NCBI GenBank assembly: GCA_026545765.1 | Contig: CM048843.1 | Span: 12,299,501 to 12,363,500 of the forward strand | Direction: 5' to 3' | DNA length: 64,000 nt | Source: Plantago major | Lineage: Eukaryota; Streptophyta; Magnoliopsida; Lamiales; Plantaginaceae | Shown here: in pieces, positions 63,282 through 64,000 of the stretch | Position numbering within the stretch: the first letter of the stretch is position 1 | Layout: every line of letters starts with the position of its first letter | The notes under the pieces: generated by a model | Told to the model about the DNA's origin: nothing | Seen by the model: the letters and a program-made list of their open reading frames with translations, nothing else | The model's database searches: none | Made by a program: the position numbers and the translations under genes

Positions 63282-64000
63282 CCTGTTACATCCATAGATA
63301 AAGTCATGATTTAGCTATCTACGAAGAATTTACCATATATCACAAGATTTAGATCTCTGGGCATATATTTCAATGTTCAAAGGCAGTAAAACAATTGTAA
63401 AACACTCTTTATGAACATGGTATGGGGTCAAGCCTGTTTCAGCACACAGAGCAAGAATAGGAATCTATGGATAGTGCAAAACGACCATATGGATATTCTG
63501 AAAAACAAAGTCATTTCATTTCAGCCCCCTAAATTGATGGTCTAGTGAAGGCTATTACAAAGCAAATCTACTGAATTCAGATGAGGAAAAAATAAAAGGA
63601 GAACTGAGAAGGCATAATACTTAAACAGTAGGAACACAAGCAATCAACAGAGTCGTATTTACAATACTACAACAAAAATTCTGATCTAGTTTGGCAATTG
63701 ATCATACAAGGAACAAATTGCCAAATCCTCTCTTTTCTGAAAAAGCTGTTCTTCTCTTCAAACCAACATGTAAAATGCTTTAAGCCATGACTTAACACAT
63801 CCGGAAAAAACTACCTCATTTGAGCTATAAAATGAACCAAACAACATTCAGTTCAATTCATTTCAATGAAATCTAATCACATATAGATCCCTTCCAGCTC
63901 CACAGCAAATTATGATCGAACAAACATAATCATTTCTCAACGATCTATAAATACCAAACCACAAACTCACGAAATCACACAGCAAAACTCGAATGAAAAT
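63282..64000. other. 5' region of ARF1
   Basis: Probably the 5'-UTR intron and promoter of ARF1 on minus. No other gene is seen before the window ends. Confidence 0.45.

Overview
This is nuclear DNA from a eudicot plant. It is AT-rich, with widely spaced multi-exon genes, GT-AG introns, transit peptides for chloroplast proteins, and many MITEs and LTR elements. The decayed R1-type (late-blight-resistance-like) NLR suggests an asterid, but only weakly. All gene models below were spliced by eye from donor and acceptor sites and reading-frame phase.

Layout: 1-6.2 kb is gene-free and repeat-rich, with a TRIM mini-LTR element, a tRNA-type SINE with perfect target-site duplications, and a degenerate minisatellite. 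A DUF538 gene lies at 6.3 kb (+). Two tandem four-Agenet-domain genes lie at 9.1-11.6 and 13.3-15.1 kb (both -). An NLR fossil lies at 16.7-17.9 kb (-). A lumenal PsbP-domain protein gene lies at 18.9-20.9 kb (-). ECHIDNA/TVP23 (22.6-25.2 kb, +) and the chloroplast RNA-binding protein CSP41b (26.0-28.7 kb, +) follow. A broken Ty1/copia retrotransposon occupies 31.0-36.3 kb. A satellite-like array with a dimeric higher-order period (37.8-38.6 kb) precedes two convergent galactinol synthase genes (39.1-41.3 kb, +; 42.3-43.7 kb, -). A tRNA-Glu(CUC) gene lies at 45.2 kb (-). At 48.1-50.5 kb are three copies of one Harbinger-like MITE in forward/inverted/forward order. After a gene-poor stretch come a disabled LRR-XII receptor kinase (55.3-58.3 kb, -) and an ARF1 GTPase gene (59.9-63.3 kb, -) whose introns hold two MITEs and a triplicated 150-bp repeat.

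The order DUF538 - Agenet - ECHIDNA - CSP41b - galactinol synthase matches, from memory, Arabidopsis At1g09310-At1g09350, so the core of the window looks like an old conserved block. The Agenet and galactinol synthase members are duplicated here, and the NLR fossil and PsbP gene lie between them.

The genes do not form one pathway. They cover TGN secretion (ECHIDNA, ARF1), plastid RNA and thylakoid biology (CSP41b, PsbP-like), raffinose-family osmolyte synthesis (galactinol synthases), chromatin reading (Agenet) and immunity (NLR and LRR-RLK, both broken). I found no clearly new biological system. The most unusual points are a short galactinol synthase intron flanked by an 11-nt duplication, the triple MITE array, the ARF intron triplication, a perfect 30-bp palindrome, and the orphan G-box cluster at 46.5 kb.
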